Source: Nocardia sp. NBC_00416
Lineage (GTDB): Bacteria; Actinomycetota; Actinomycetes; Mycobacteriales; Mycobacteriaceae
Direction of reading: 5' to 3'
Length of the DNA: 64,000 nt
NCBI RefSeq assembly: GCF_036032445.1
Contig: NZ_CP107932.1
Coordinates: 436,501-500,500 of the forward strand
The notes under the pieces: model-generated
The model's database searches: none
The model's input: the letters and a program-made list of their open reading frames with translations, nothing else
Told to the model about the DNA's origin: nothing
Translations under genes and position numbers: made by a program
Shown: in pieces, positions 1 to 9,055 of the stretch
How the letters are laid out: each line of letters starts with the position of its first letter
Numbering within the stretch: position 1 is the first letter of the stretch

Positions 1-313
1 TAACCACTCCCCACGCTCACCATTGCTGGATCGACCGGCACCAGGTGCGCCGCCAACCGCTCACGGTACGCGGGCGCAGTGACCGAAAGCGTGGGTCCTG
101 TTGGCGATATGGCGTGCGGCTGCGGGCCTTACCCCGCCGACGGACGTGGGTGCGGGCCAGCGCCGGACCAGCCGGCGTCGGCCCACAGCAGCCCATCCAC
201 TGCGGTGGCACGGAAAGCGGGGCCCGCGTCGGAAATTCCAATGGAATACACATATCGTCTCGTCATCGAGGCGCGTCTTCCTGGCAGGCGAATCCCATTC
301 GTGTGGGTTGTCG
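1..313. other. No gene supported at the left edge
   Basis: Short overlapping open frames exist on both strands, but none has a recognisable domain or a convincing ribosome-binding site. The last ~120 bases read on the minus strand look mildly protein-like and could be the start of something running off the left edge, but a stop codon lies just upstream and no start was found. Confidence 0.4.
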
Positions 314-1567
314 TTACGACGGTCGGGGCAGAATTTCCTTCCATCGGTCCCACAGGTCAGTGGTGAGGGGGTTCTCCTCGCGGCCCTCGATTTCGTCCAC
401 CGCGCGGGCCAGCGCCGGTGGTGTCGGGTCGCGGAAGGTCAGCGCGTCGAGGAGGCGCTGACCGGCGTCCGGCGTCTTGGCCAGGGTGGGCAGAATCGCT
501 TCGAAGTCGTGGGCGCACACCGTCGCGCTCTGCACGGTGTTCGGTCCGATCAGGTCGGTGAATAGGTAGGTATCGACAAGAGGGATTGGCTCGAGGGTGA
601 CGACCAGACCGCGGATCGGCCGATCCGCCGGGATGGCCTCCAGTTCGGGGATCCGGTCTGCGATGAGGTCGGCGGTGGTGTCGATCTGATTGCGTGCCTT
701 CTGCACCCGCGTGGTGAGCAGGGCCAGGCCGTCCTCGTCGCCGAGGCGTGCCTCGGCGGTCGATCGCATGCTCTTGGATTCGACGAGCAGCACGAGTTCG
801 GGAAATACAATCAGGTAGTCGACGGTCTTCTTGCTCCCCTTGCGGCCGTAGGCGATCTCGGGATGCACGACGGCCCCGCAGGCGGTGAGCAGGGCGAGGT
901 GGCGGCCCACGACCAGCTCGAACGAATCGCCCAGCGCACGGGGAAAGTCGTCACCGAAGTGGGTCAAGCCGGTGAAGTACAGGCCCAACGGGGTGATCTT
1001 GTGCAGCAGGTACGGGCTGATCGGCGCCCGCCAGCCGTCGCTGTCGCTGATCATGGGGGTGGCCAGCAGCGGGTTGGTCAACCACATCTGCCGGCCCGGC
1101 CCGCTCTCGTCCGCGTCCTCGGTGCGCGCCTTCTCATGCAGGGCCGGCAGGTCGGTGGCCAGATGGGTGGCGATCAGCTTCTCCACTGTCGCCGCATCGT
1201 GGCCACCGAAGGCACCGACCTCGGCGTGGTGGGCCAGATCGGCGGTGGTGAATCGGCCGCGGCGCATGTTCGCGCCGACGTAGAGGGCGAACACGATCGC
1301 GAGGTAGTCCGGCAGCGGAACTCCGAGCTCCGCCTCCCAGTCCTGTGCGGTGGGCAGTCCGTGGACTGCCGGGTCGTGCTCGACGAGTAACGCCAGGGTG
1401 CGCATGACGTCGCCGTACTCGTCGTAGCGGAAGAATCCCTGCTGGTAGGACAGGCGGGCCATCAGCCGGCGCATCGCGGGATTGTGCAGCACACCGCTGT
1501 CGGGGATGTCGGGTTGGTCGGCCTCGATCACCAGAGCGCACAGGTCGCGCAGCTGGCGGTCGGTCAT
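314..1567 (-). CDS. Hypothetical protein with a PD-(D/E)XK nuclease-like motif
   Basis: 417 residues from the chosen ATG. No exact family is recognised. In the C-terminal half a run TVDYLIVFPELVLLVESKS gives an Asp, a hydrophobic strand and a Glu-x-Lys, the usual layout of PD-(D/E)XK nuclease-like folds; the rest is alpha-helical with no signal peptide or membrane segment. The frame stays open upstream to 1840, but those codons translate a set of repeated TCGCGA boxes rather than protein-like sequence, so the ATG at 1567 was preferred. The codons just before it look faintly coding, so the original 5' end may have been lost when a mobile element inserted. Function is unknown; nuclease activity is inference from the motif only. 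Confidence 0.6.
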   Translation of the reverse strand: MTDRQLRDLCALVIEADQPDIPDSGVLHNPAMRRLMARLSYQQGFFRYDEYGDVMRTLALLVEHDPAVHGLPTAQDWEAELGVPLPDYLAIVFALYVGANMRRGRFTTADLAHHAEVGAFGGHDAATVEKLIATHLATDLPALHEKARTEDADESGPGRQMWLTNPLLATPMISDSDGWRAPISPYLLHKITPLGLYFTGLTHFGDDFPRALGDSFELVVGRHLALLTACGAVVHPEIAYGRKGSKKTVDYLIVFPELVLLVESKSMRSTAEARLGDEDGLALLTTRVQKARNQIDTTADLIADRIPELEAIPADRPIRGLVVTLEPIPLVDTYLFTDLIGPNTVQSATVCAHDFEAILPTLAKTPDAGQRLLDALTFRDPTPPALARAVDEIEGREENPLTTDLWDRWKEILPRPS

Positions 1568-1647
1568 CGGCTCGTCGGCGCGGTGGATCGTCGGGCGGGC
1601 CAAGGCGATCCGGGCGATCGCGGCGAGGGTGAATTGCTGAATCTGGC

Positions 1648-1720
1648 TTTGATCGCGAATTCGGGCACCGCCTGGTCGCGAATTTCGACAGCGTCTTGTT
1701 CGGGGCCGGTCGCGAATCAC
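1648..1720 (-). repeat. Cluster of TCGCGAAT boxes, possible IS21-type end relic
   Basis: Three copies of (G)GTCGCGAAT or GATCGCGAAT start at 1651, 1674 and 1708. On the minus strand they read ATTCGCGAYC. The last two boxes and the bases between them match the inverted cluster at 2458-2499. Multiple short repeats at an end are known for IS21-family elements, so an IS end is the favoured reading, but no IS21 transposase gene is present. Confidence 0.4.
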
Positions 1721-1849
1721 GACACCATCGCGCCATCCTGGTTGCGGTACAGCGGTACCTGACCGACTTCCGCAGCTGGGTTGTCGCTTGCCATCATGAC
1801 GGACACACGTCGCCACTTGTGGGCTCACCGATAGCAACACTAGAACGGG

Positions 1850-2457
1850 TTATCGCTTTGCTGAGTGGCGGAGTCCATGTTCCCTGCCATCAGCCACTGG
1901 GTTTCCTGTTCTGTGGCAATCTGGCGGCGTGGGTGAGCGTGAACAGGTCGGGCACGGAAGCGGAACCGAAGCGATCCTCGAGAGGATTGCGGCCAGTAAG
2001 GCGGGTGTCGTCGGAGTAGAGGTTGCCCCCGGCGAAAAGGATGGGGTTCGACCAGCAGCGCATCGCAAGGCTCGGCTGGTCCGGGTGCTCTTCTGCTGCT
2101 CGGTGTTCATCGCTACTTTGTTGCTGGCGCTCCTGTGCGTAGGAGTGGCCTGCTTCGGGTTCCTGATCTTCCTCTTCTAGTGGCGTTGCGATGCTACCGA
2201 ATGTCCCCATCGATCACATGAGGGCTCGCTCATCGGCATGAGCGAGCGTTGGGCGGGACGCCCGCTGGACCGCTCTCACATCACGGATCTGGAACATGTT
2301 TACTCTATGAACTCCCGCAGTCGGTGGTCCCTTGTCCGGCAGCTCGGCGGCCGCACGGCAGGTGGCAAACAACAGTAGGTCAGTCGCTGATATTGCGTAC
2401 GGTCGTCTGGCCGGGGTGCTGTCGAGATTCATGAACACCACATCGAACGGTGCTGGG
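1850..2457. other. Stretch without a supported gene
   Basis: Only short unrecognised frames are present. One plus-strand frame at 1929-2180 ends in a hydrophobic run that could be a membrane helix, but it has no clear start signal or homology that I recognise. The region is bracketed by the two inverted TCGCGA box clusters. Confidence 0.4.
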
Positions 2458-2499
2458 ATTCGCGATCGAGGTGGTGCCGAAATTCGCGACCAGAGCCAC
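2458..2499 (+). repeat. Inverted partner of the TCGCGA box cluster
   Basis: ATTCGCGATC at 2458 and ATTCGCGACC at 2482 are 24 bp apart and are joined by GGTGGTGCC, which the minus strand of the 1648-1720 cluster also contains almost unchanged. The two clusters point away from each other, each toward a downstream gene start. Confidence 0.4.
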
Positions 2500-2626
2500 C
2501 TGGCCGACTCGTTCGGTGAGGTGGTCGATGATCTGGCCCCGCACCGGGTCGTCGAGTTCGCGGCGCTAATTTCCGCTGGCCACCTCAACAACCACAATCG
2601 CGCTTGCCCTTGCCATGCAGGGGACA

Positions 2627-2983
2627 ATGGGAGTCGTGGACGAGGCGCAGGCCTTCGAGCTGCTGCTGCTCGACAACGAGCTTGGGATCCCCGATCCCGA
2701 GCTGGACCGGCTGGCTACCCGACTCCGTGAATTGTGCGAACCGGAACTGCTCGACGAGCTCATGGCCGTGTACGAGCCTGAGGTCTGGAAACTATTCAAG
2801 CTACGTACACCCGAGTATCTGGTCACCGACGACGACGTCGCCGAGACGTCCGCCGGTATCCACGCCCGGCTGCCCTCGGACACCGACCCCGCAATCATCT
2901 CCGCGATCGAGGCATGTCTGTCCCGATCCGCCAAAGTAATAACCGACATCATCCGTGACGGCACCGACGAGTCTCGTCCGTGA
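2627..2983 (+). CDS. Hypothetical acidic helical protein
   Basis: 118 residues, rich in Glu, Asp and Leu, predicted all-helical, with no signal peptide, membrane segment or recognised domain. The ATG at 2627 was chosen over the one 12 bases upstream because AGGGGAC sits at the right distance before it. It precedes the NACHT ATPase gene by about 200 bp on the same strand and could be a small partner of it, but nothing in the sequence proves this. Confidence 0.6.
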   Translation: MGVVDEAQAFELLLLDNELGIPDPELDRLATRLRELCEPELLDELMAVYEPEVWKLFKLRTPEYLVTDDDVAETSAGIHARLPSDTDPAIISAIEACLSRSAKVITDIIRDGTDESRP

Positions 2984-3187
2984 CCGGGAGAACCTGAAAC
3001 AGCACATCACGCCGAGTCCGCATCCAGCCAACTTCCGGGGAGCCGGTCGCCCCCCGTCGGCCCCAGCAAACGGCTGGAGACAGATAACCCGGTGCGCATC
3101 GAACCCGGGGTGGTTCAGGTCTCCGTCTTGTTTTCGATCACTGGATGCCGGAATCTGTTTAGTGGCAGTCTGTTCCGTGTGGGAGAT

Positions 3188-5419
3188 ATGGGTGGCAGCG
3201 TCTTCAAGCTGCTGGGGGCACTGGTCAAACCGTTGATGGTGCTGTATAGGTGGTGGCGGCCGGTATCGGACCGGGCTTCGATCGCGGTCTTGTCCGATGA
3301 GTTGAGTGCCGCGGTGCAGCGGGGCGAGGACCGTTTGCAACGAGAATTGCGGGCGATTGACCACGAGCTCATGCGGGTCGAGTTCACCACCACGGCCCGG
3401 CAGGCCGGGGATGCCGGCCCGGTCGAGGTGGCGGACATCGCCACCTACTTCGAACTGCTGGGGCACCGCGAACCCCACCGGCGTCGATTGATCGTGCTCG
3501 GTGCCCCGGGCAGCGGGAAGACGGTGGCCGCGACGTACCTGGTGCTGGGTTTGCTGAAAACCCGGTGGGAGCGGGATGACTCGCCCCGCGCGAACGTACC
3601 GGTCCCGGTGCGGATCAACGCCGCGGGATGGGACGGACAGCAGGACTTCACTCGCTGGTTGATCCTCCGGCTCGGCTACGACTACCGCTTACGTCCCAAC
3701 GTGGCTAGGGAGATGGTGGACCGCGGACTGATCCTGCCCGTGATCGACGGCCTCGACGAAATGGACACCGACAGTGCAGGGTCCCGAGCCCGCGCGCTGC
3801 TGGAACGGCTCAACCGAGCCCCGTGGCGTGGCCGTCCGGTCATCGTTATGTGCCGCACCACCCAATTCGAGGAACTCACTCGGCCGCGCGACGACAACGG
3901 CCTGCACGGCGGCACCACCCTCATCCTGCAACCACTGGCCACCAACACGATCAGCGAATACCTCGCCGCACAGCAGGACGAGACCGAATCCGGCCATCTT
4001 GGCTGGACACAGGTCATCACCCACATCACTGCCCACCCTGACGGGGCATTGGCCACTTGCGTGCGCAACCCGTGGATGCTCGGACTCACTTCCGCCACCC
4101 TGCACCAGCAGCACCACACCCCTCGCATCGCAGAACGACTGATCGCCTGCACCACCGAAACAGCTGTCCGCGACCTGCTGTTTACTGCTCAGATCCCCGC
4201 CGCTGTCGCCGCCATCGACGAAGGCAAAAAGACATATCGTGACTACACCGACGCCAGCGTAGAGAAATGGTTGGGCTCACTGGCCCGCTGTCTGCAACGA
4301 CGCCGCGACGAGGGACGCAACGGCACCGCGATACGACTCGACGAGATATGGGAGATCGCCGGAACCAACCACATCCGCATCCTGCACGGGCTCGTGTTCG
4401 GGTCCCTGGCCGTGCTCGTGTTCGGGTCCCTGACTGGGGGCGTGTTCGGAGTCACGTTCGGGGACGTGTTCGGGGCTTTGGCCGGGGACGTGTTCAGGTC
4501 CTTGGCCAAGGACATGTACGTCGGGTCCTTGGCCGGGGACGTGTTCGGGGCTTTGGTCGGGGGCGGCGACGTGTTCGGGATCAAGGTTAGGGACATGTTC
4601 GGGGTGGTGTTCGGGGTCGTGCTTGGGGTCGTGCTCGGGGTCGTGCTCGGGCTCATCAAGTTACCCCGCCCTCGGCGGATGGCATGGAGTGTGCCTGGCC
4701 CCTCCCGGTGGAGACGCGGGCTCAAGGCAGGGTCCCTGGCCGGGGTCGTGTTCGGGATGGTGTTCGGGGGCGTGTTCAGGGTCGTGGTCGGGGTATCCGG
4801 GGTCAGTTTCTCTGGCGGGGGGTTCGAGAGGTCCGGGGTCATTGTCTATGGTGGGGCGTTCGAGATGTTCGGGCCCCTGGCGTTCGGGGTCACGTTCGGG
4901 ATCACGTTCGGGATCCTGGCCGGAGTCGTGGTCGGGGTCGTGGTCGGACTTCAGGTTGATGCGAACGAGGAGCTAGCGCTTGTGATCGATGAACGCCGGA
5001 TCATTCGCAACAACACCCAAGCTGCGGCAGTTGCCACTATCGCGAGCTGTCTCGTCTCCGTGATGGCGGGAGGTCTCGTGTTCGGGCTCCTGAACGGGGG
5101 CGTTTCCGTGATGGCGGGAGGTCTCGTGGCCGGGCTGGACGAACTCCTGAACGGGGTCGTGGACGGGCTCCGGTTCGGGATTATGCTTGGGATCCTGGCG
5201 GGGGTCATGCTCGGAGTCGCGGTCGGGCTCGCGGCCGGGCGGTTCTACCTCGCCACACTCGTTTTCCGATTCACGAAGGCGATGCCCAGCCATCCCGCCG
5301 TATTTCTAGACTGGGCTCGCCGCAGCGGCCTGCTCCGTGTGAACGGCACCGCCTACCAGTTCCGCCACGAGACTTACCAGCAATGGATCCAGCAACCACA
5401 CTCCAGGGAGCCGAGCTGA
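3188..5419 (+). CDS. NACHT-family STAND ATPase with a glycine-rich membrane repeat domain
   Basis: About 743 residues from the chosen start. The N-terminus has a hydrophobic helix followed by Trp/Arg (LVKPLMVLYRWWRP), suggesting membrane anchoring. A P-loop GAPGSGKT lies at about residues 105-112 and a Walker B strand ending IDGLDEMD at about 185, the NACHT signature. Residues ~400-685 are an unusual Gly/Val/Phe/Leu repeat tract (VFG, GDVFG, VVLGVVLG units) that should form several small-residue transmembrane helices, followed by a soluble tail. NACHT/STAND proteins in bacteria are often defence switches, but no effector domain such as a nuclease or protease is recognised, so a defence role is inference. 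The start is uncertain: GTG at 3179 or the ATG at 3188. Confidence 0.8.
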   Translation: MGGSVFKLLGALVKPLMVLYRWWRPVSDRASIAVLSDELSAAVQRGEDRLQRELRAIDHELMRVEFTTTARQAGDAGPVEVADIATYFELLGHREPHRRRLIVLGAPGSGKTVAATYLVLGLLKTRWERDDSPRANVPVPVRINAAGWDGQQDFTRWLILRLGYDYRLRPNVAREMVDRGLILPVIDGLDEMDTDSAGSRARALLERLNRAPWRGRPVIVMCRTTQFEELTRPRDDNGLHGGTTLILQPLATNTISEYLAAQQDETESGHLGWTQVITHITAHPDGALATCVRNPWMLGLTSATLHQQHHTPRIAERLIACTTETAVRDLLFTAQIPAAVAAIDEGKKTYRDYTDASVEKWLGSLARCLQRRRDEGRNGTAIRLDEIWEIAGTNHIRILHGLVFGSLAVLVFGSLTGGVFGVTFGDVFGALAGDVFRSLAKDMYVGSLAGDVFGALVGGGDVFGIKVRDMFGVVFGVVLGVVLGVVLGLIKLPRPRRMAWSVPGPSRWRRGLKAGSLAGVVFGMVFGGVFRVVVGVSGVSFSGGGFERSGVIVYGGAFEMFGPLAFGVTFGITFGILAGVVVGVVVGLQVDANEELALVIDERRIIRNNTQAAAVATIASCLVSVMAGGLVFGLLNGGVSVMAGGLVAGLDELLNGVVDGLRFGIMLGILAGVMLGVAVGLAAGRFYLATLVFRFTKAMPSHPAVFLDWARRSGLLRVNGTAYQFRHETYQQWIQQPHSREPS

Positions 5420-5523
5420 TCCCCTTTCAGTTGCATGGATCGAACGGAATAGCTCGCATCGTAAGGCGTTTCGTTTCTTAGATGCTTACTCCAAGTGCTG
5501 GATTCGCCAGATCGGCCTATCTA

Positions 5524-5639
5524 GGGCGTGTGTCGAAGTGGTGAGCAGTGGGCGGGCCGACGGCCCGCCCACTGCTCATGGGTGGCGGAGCCATTGGTTG
5601 ATCGCGGCGATGTGGATGGTTGCGAGGTAGCGGACGGAT
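5524..5639 (-). mobile_element. 3'-end relic of the IS5-family element
   Basis: These ~116 bases match the right end of the complete IS5-type element at 56459-57568 in reverse orientation, including the terminal GGGCGTGTGTCGAAG, a 17-bp perfect hairpin (5542-5558 with 5562-5578) and the last transposase codons. It is flanked by the target TA at 5522-5523. Identity stops abruptly at about 5639, where the beheaded DUF305 gene starts. Confidence 0.9.
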
Positions 5640-6032
5640 GCCCAGCGCACCGAAATCGGCACCATGACGGGCTGGCTCACCCTGGCCGGTGCGCTACCCA
5701 CCAACCCTCACCCGATGGCGTGGATGTCGGCCGCCGCCAGGCACGACCATCACCCCGCTCCGGAACGGGCCACTCCGGCGGGCATGCCGGGTATGGCCAC
5801 CACCGCCCAACTCGACGAACTCGCCGCCGCCCGCGATGGGCGAGCCGGTTACCTATTCCTCACATTGATGCGTCGCCACCACGGTGGCGGAGCGGTGATG
5901 GCCAAGGCCGCTGTTGAGGCACTGTCCGATGGCCCGGTCAACCGGCTGGCTCGCGCGATGTTCACCGACCAGATCCGCGAGGCAGCCACCATGACCCTGC
6001 TGCTCGGGAGCGGGGCGGGTTTCCCACCCTGA
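5640..6032 (+). pseudogene. Beheaded DUF305-family protein
   Basis: The frame encodes the C-terminal part of a DUF305 protein. MPGM, then RHHGGGAVMAKAA and ARAMFTDQIREAATM match the family's His-His/Met-Ala signature and following helix. DUF305 proteins are small secreted or periplasmic proteins rich in His and Met, often linked to copper. Here the signal peptide and first helices are missing and the frame starts exactly where the IS5 relic ends, so the gene was truncated by the insertion or by a later deletion. An ATG at 5664 exists in frame, but export and function are unlikely. Confidence 0.65.
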
Positions 6033-7224
6033 ATCGCTGCCGACGGGCAAGGAGCCTTCTTCGAAAGTAGGTGCTTGCGCACGGACGGCAGCGGTTGTCT
6101 TTGGTCGGGCGCGCACCGGCCGCTGCCGCGACCGGTGTTCACGGCAACCTCGGTGCCGTTCGATGTACGAGCGTAGGGTTCGGGTCGGCTCCCCCTCCGG
6201 AAGTATCGGCGCCCAGCGTAAAGGCCGGCGCCGATACGGCGGCAGCCGAATTGTCCTGCGCGCGCGACCGTTCCTCATCGCGCCCAGCGCCGGGCGGCCA
6301 ACACACGGCGAGAATATCAACTGGGTCAACACCGACCCCTTCGCCGACCAGTTGCGTGCCAGTGCCGGAACGCGTGGAGGGGACTTCCTAATCTGCGGTT
6401 TCTATGTGTACCTGTCCGCTATTCCATTTATAGGACGTGTTGCCTGGTGAGCGCGGGCGGCGTAGTGGTCGATTCCCCCTACGGGCACATATCTTCCCTC
6501 TTTCTACCTGCTGTTATCTGGTGTTGACATCAATTGCTCGAACCAGATGCGCAGGTCAGGAGTGTGGGGTTCAAGTCGGGTTCAGCTGAGACAGTCTTGA
6601 GTACCAGCTCATCTCGCAGTGCACTGCATCCAGCCGGTCTCCTGCTGGTGAGGTCGCGGCAATTGACTACTTGATCTCACCATTGCCGGAGCCGCTGTTG
6701 CGGTATCTGCTCGGGCGCCCTACGTTCTCCCGGTGACGCTGAGTGTGCCACTGCTCGTTTCGCCGCCCATGTTGCTGGGCGAGCCATAGTTGTTGGCGAC
6801 GACATAGCTGCGGGTACCGTCGCCCGCGATCCCACCTCCGAGCCGCAGGCTGGGCTTCCGGAGCACTTGTATGAAGTGTCCGGTGTGCTGAGAGTATCCG
6901 GGGTGGCTGCCCGGTCTCCGGTGAGTTGATGCCCGTCCACATCAACCCTGGTGATATCCCTCTTTCCCTGGCCGGCCCCTCCACCGACAGCCGCTCAGCC
7001 GGGCGGCCGGCGGAACTGTGGGCAGTGGTTCGGCTGTTCCGTGGCCGATGTCAACCCGGCTCTACTCGGCATATCCGGGCGGCTGCTGTTGAACAGCGGT
7101 TGTTTGGACGCGGGGTCGACTTCGGTGCGGGTCAGTTCGTTGGCGGCACGGAGACCGGTGGCGTGCGGTAGATCCCTGTAGCCGTAGTGAAAGGGTACGA
7201 ACACCATGCCCGGGCGGATGCCGG
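6033..7224. other. Long stretch without a supported gene
   Basis: The stretch contains one copy of the ~140-bp hairpin repeat (6473-6610). On the minus strand near 6730-6830 a short run reads like the end of a secreted protein (GDGTRSYVVANNYGSP), but the frame breaks upstream and no start or family is evident, so at most it is an eroded fragment. Nothing else is supported. Confidence 0.5.
6473..6610 (+). repeat. Hairpin repeat, copy 1
   Basis: Shares an ordered set of blocks with 10585-10721: TTCCCCCT..GGACACAT-like start, TTTCTACCTGC, ATCAATNNCTCGAAC, GCGCAGGTCAG, GGGGTTCAAGTCGGGT and CAGCTGAGACAG. The middle folds as ACCTGC (6506-6511) plus ATCTGGT (6516-6522) pairing with ACCAGAT (6542-6548) and GCAGGT (6551-6556) around a 19-base loop. 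Function is unknown. Confidence 0.7.
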
Positions 7225-7983
7225 TTATCCGTGCTCTGGCGTGGACGGCCTCCAGGAGGTTTCACTCGTCGTCGGGAAATCGTGGTTGCCCGTCGTGTGA
7301 AAACCGCTCACCGGCGGGAGGTAGATCGGTTCCGGGCGAGTTCCGACCAGGTAGTCGAGGAAGGCTCGCAGGTACTCTCCTAGTTCCCGCTCATCGGCGA
7401 ACCTGATTCCGGTCGGGTCGAACCATTCCTCCGGCGTCGGGCGTCGCGCGATCATGTAGTCCAGGGCTTCGCGCAGCAGTATCCCGTAGGTCGGGTCCGT
7501 GGCACAGGTATCACGCAGATCCGGTGCGTGATACCGCATTCTGCCGCCGCAGTGCATGCCGACCAGCGGCCACCACAGAGCATCGATATGCGGGATCTCG
7601 TCCCACCACGTGGTGCGCAGGGTCTCGTCGGTCCGCGTTCGGTGGCGTGATGCCGTGACAGGTGTCGTGGAGTCGCAAGGCGCACCTGTGCGGTCGATGG
7701 TGCGGATCGGCCCGGTTCTGAGGTTCACCGGCGGGTACCACACGCCGCGCCACACCGGGACTCCGAGATGGCGAGGGTTCAGCGGCAGTGGCTCGGCCAG
7801 TGAGATGTCAACCGTTATTCGGCGCACGGGTGGCAAGGGTTCGTCGCCGACCAGATCCGTCACCATCGACAAGCAATCCCGCACATCGAATCCGGTCACG
7901 CCGACGCCCGGGCTCAGTATCGGCAAGTAAGGCTGGTCTTTCCCCTGGTCGAATTCGATCCAGAACCGCCGAACCCCGGACAT
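7225..7983 (-). CDS. Conserved hypothetical protein
   Basis: 252 residues from an ATG preceded by GGGAGATAG. The N-terminal RRFWIEFD, the GVGVTGFDVRD segment and the later VWRGVWYPP segment resemble a group of uncharacterised actinobacterial proteins that I cannot name precisely. No signal peptide, membrane segment or catalytic motif is visible. The frame continues upstream to 8103, but that part is Arg/Ser-rich and unlike the rest. Such orphan proteins are frequent near toxin or mobile loci and may be immunity-like, but that is speculation. Confidence 0.65.
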   Translation of the reverse strand: MSGVRRFWIEFDQGKDQPYLPILSPGVGVTGFDVRDCLSMVTDLVGDEPLPPVRRITVDISLAEPLPLNPRHLGVPVWRGVWYPPVNLRTGPIRTIDRTGAPCDSTTPVTASRHRTRTDETLRTTWWDEIPHIDALWWPLVGMHCGGRMRYHAPDLRDTCATDPTYGILLREALDYMIARRPTPEEWFDPTGIRFADERELGEYLRAFLDYLVGTRPEPIYLPPVSGFHTTGNHDFPTTSETSWRPSTPEHG

Positions 7984-8154
7984 GCGCGCCCTATCTCCCA
8001 GCGCCCCTGCCACAAAACGCCCACTCACGATATCGATGGCCGATCGGTGCCCGCCACTCGATACTCGGCATGAGCGTGCGTTCGGCCGCCATCGGATGAG
8101 CACGGCCAGTTAGTTCAAACTAGCCCATCTGACCGGTACCGCCTAATGTCGCGC

Positions 8155-8497
8155 GGCGGCAAGGTTCTTGACGACCTGCGGTCCGATCAGTCGACGCGGG
8201 TGCGCCACCGTATCCCGTCGATGAACTGGCGTTCGTCCATATCGGCGGGCGTCCGGGTTTCTGCCGCGGGGCAGCGGCGGTTCCAGCCTCGCCCATTGGG
8301 GCCTTGGTCAGGTCCGCGCGCCCGCCACCGTGACTGTGGTCACGAGGTCTCCGGTTTGGTTTTTGGTTGTGCTTGGTCGTTCAACACACTTACCGGAGAT
8401 CTCGCCTATACGACCGCGGACAATGTCTTTCAAAAAACCGCTGATGGGATGGCATCGAGACGCGGTGCCATCCCATCAGCTACTTCGATACACGCCG
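8155..8497 (-). mobile_element. Degenerate 5'-end relic of an IS5-family element
   Basis: Reverse-complement similarity to the left end of the element at 56459: a terminal GGCGTGTATCGAA, a hairpin (8440-8454 with 8466-8480), the GGCGAGATCTCCGGTAAG stretch, and eroded transposase N-terminal codons that still read PGRPPIWTNAQFIDGIRWRT before stops and frame changes. It is flanked by TA at 8498-8499. It has diverged much more than the relic at 5524, so the two are probably not halves of one recent insertion. Confidence 0.8.
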
Positions 8498-8504
8498 TAG
8501 CCGT

Positions 8505-8570
8505 CTGGTTCTGGTCGCGAATTTCGACATCGCCTCCTAGCGAGTGGTACTTGCCATCGCTAATCCGAAC
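8505..8570 (-). repeat. Third TCGCGAAT box relic
   Basis: CTGGTCGCGAATTTCGACA at 8511-8529 matches the box at 1672-1690 almost base for base, followed by weaker similar boxes. It abuts the IS5 relic, consistent with another mobile-element end. Confidence 0.4.
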
Positions 8571-8622
8571 ATCGGTGTCAAGAAAATGGGAGCGGGTCGA
8601 GCATGGTCTACCGGACGAGTAG

Positions 8623-9030
8623 CTACTCTCCCCGCCAGGGCAAGCCATAGAACGCGAAGACGGCCTTACCCTGCTCCGCCACAGTCACGACCATCTCGGC
8701 CGGCGCCGGAGCGAAGATGTCCACTGTCTCGGACTCGTCACCACGCCGATCGTGGTCGAGAACGTATGCCCGCCGACCATTATCGAACTGCCGCAGCATG
8801 CCCGACGGCCACACATCCGGCCGAGCTCCCTGACAACACAACAGCCGCCCCCGCTCCTCCAGGTACTCGCGGACCGCGAGCAGACGGCTCAGGTAGTCGT
8901 CATCAACCGATCCGAACACGCCCTCACCCACCAATTCGACCCGCGACACCGACAGCTTCCCCGGACGCAGCAGGACCGGCCAGAGCACGCCCGCGAAATC
9001 AACCGCCGTCAGCTGCGAAACCTCCGACAT
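8623..9030 (-). CDS. Hypothetical protein
   Basis: 135 residues starting at ATG 9030, preceded by GGATAGGAG at ideal spacing; upstream in-frame codons are Pro/Gly-rich and were excluded. The protein looks like a compact alpha/beta fold, with WPVLLRPGKLSVSRVELVGEG near the start and a VFAFYGLPWRGE tail. No family, signal peptide or catalytic residues are recognised. It is preceded by another short minus-strand frame (9056-9442), which may be co-transcribed. Confidence 0.65.
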   Translation of the reverse strand: MSEVSQLTAVDFAGVLWPVLLRPGKLSVSRVELVGEGVFGSVDDDYLSRLLAVREYLEERGRLLCCQGARPDVWPSGMLRQFDNGRRAYVLDHDRRGDESETVDIFAPAPAEMVVTVAEQGKAVFAFYGLPWRGE

Positions 9031-9055
9031 GCAACTCCTATCCTTGCCGAGGATC

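Noticed and set aside
863..1390. Open plus-strand frame of 175 codons opposite the first gene
   Set aside because: It mirrors the coding strand of the PD-(D/E)XK-like gene and has no start signal or domain.
4243..4842. Minus-strand Thr/Pro/Asn-rich frame of about 200 codons
   Set aside because: It is the antisense of the NACHT glycine-rich repeat and only mirrors its repetition.
6580..6590. tRNA T-loop (GTTCAAGTC) in the hairpin repeat
   Set aside because: No acceptor, D or anticodon stems could be built around it.
6667..6984. Minus-strand frames with a secreted-protein-like end
   Set aside because: The protein-like run near 6730-6830 is in a different frame from any start and cannot be extended. 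At most a fragment.
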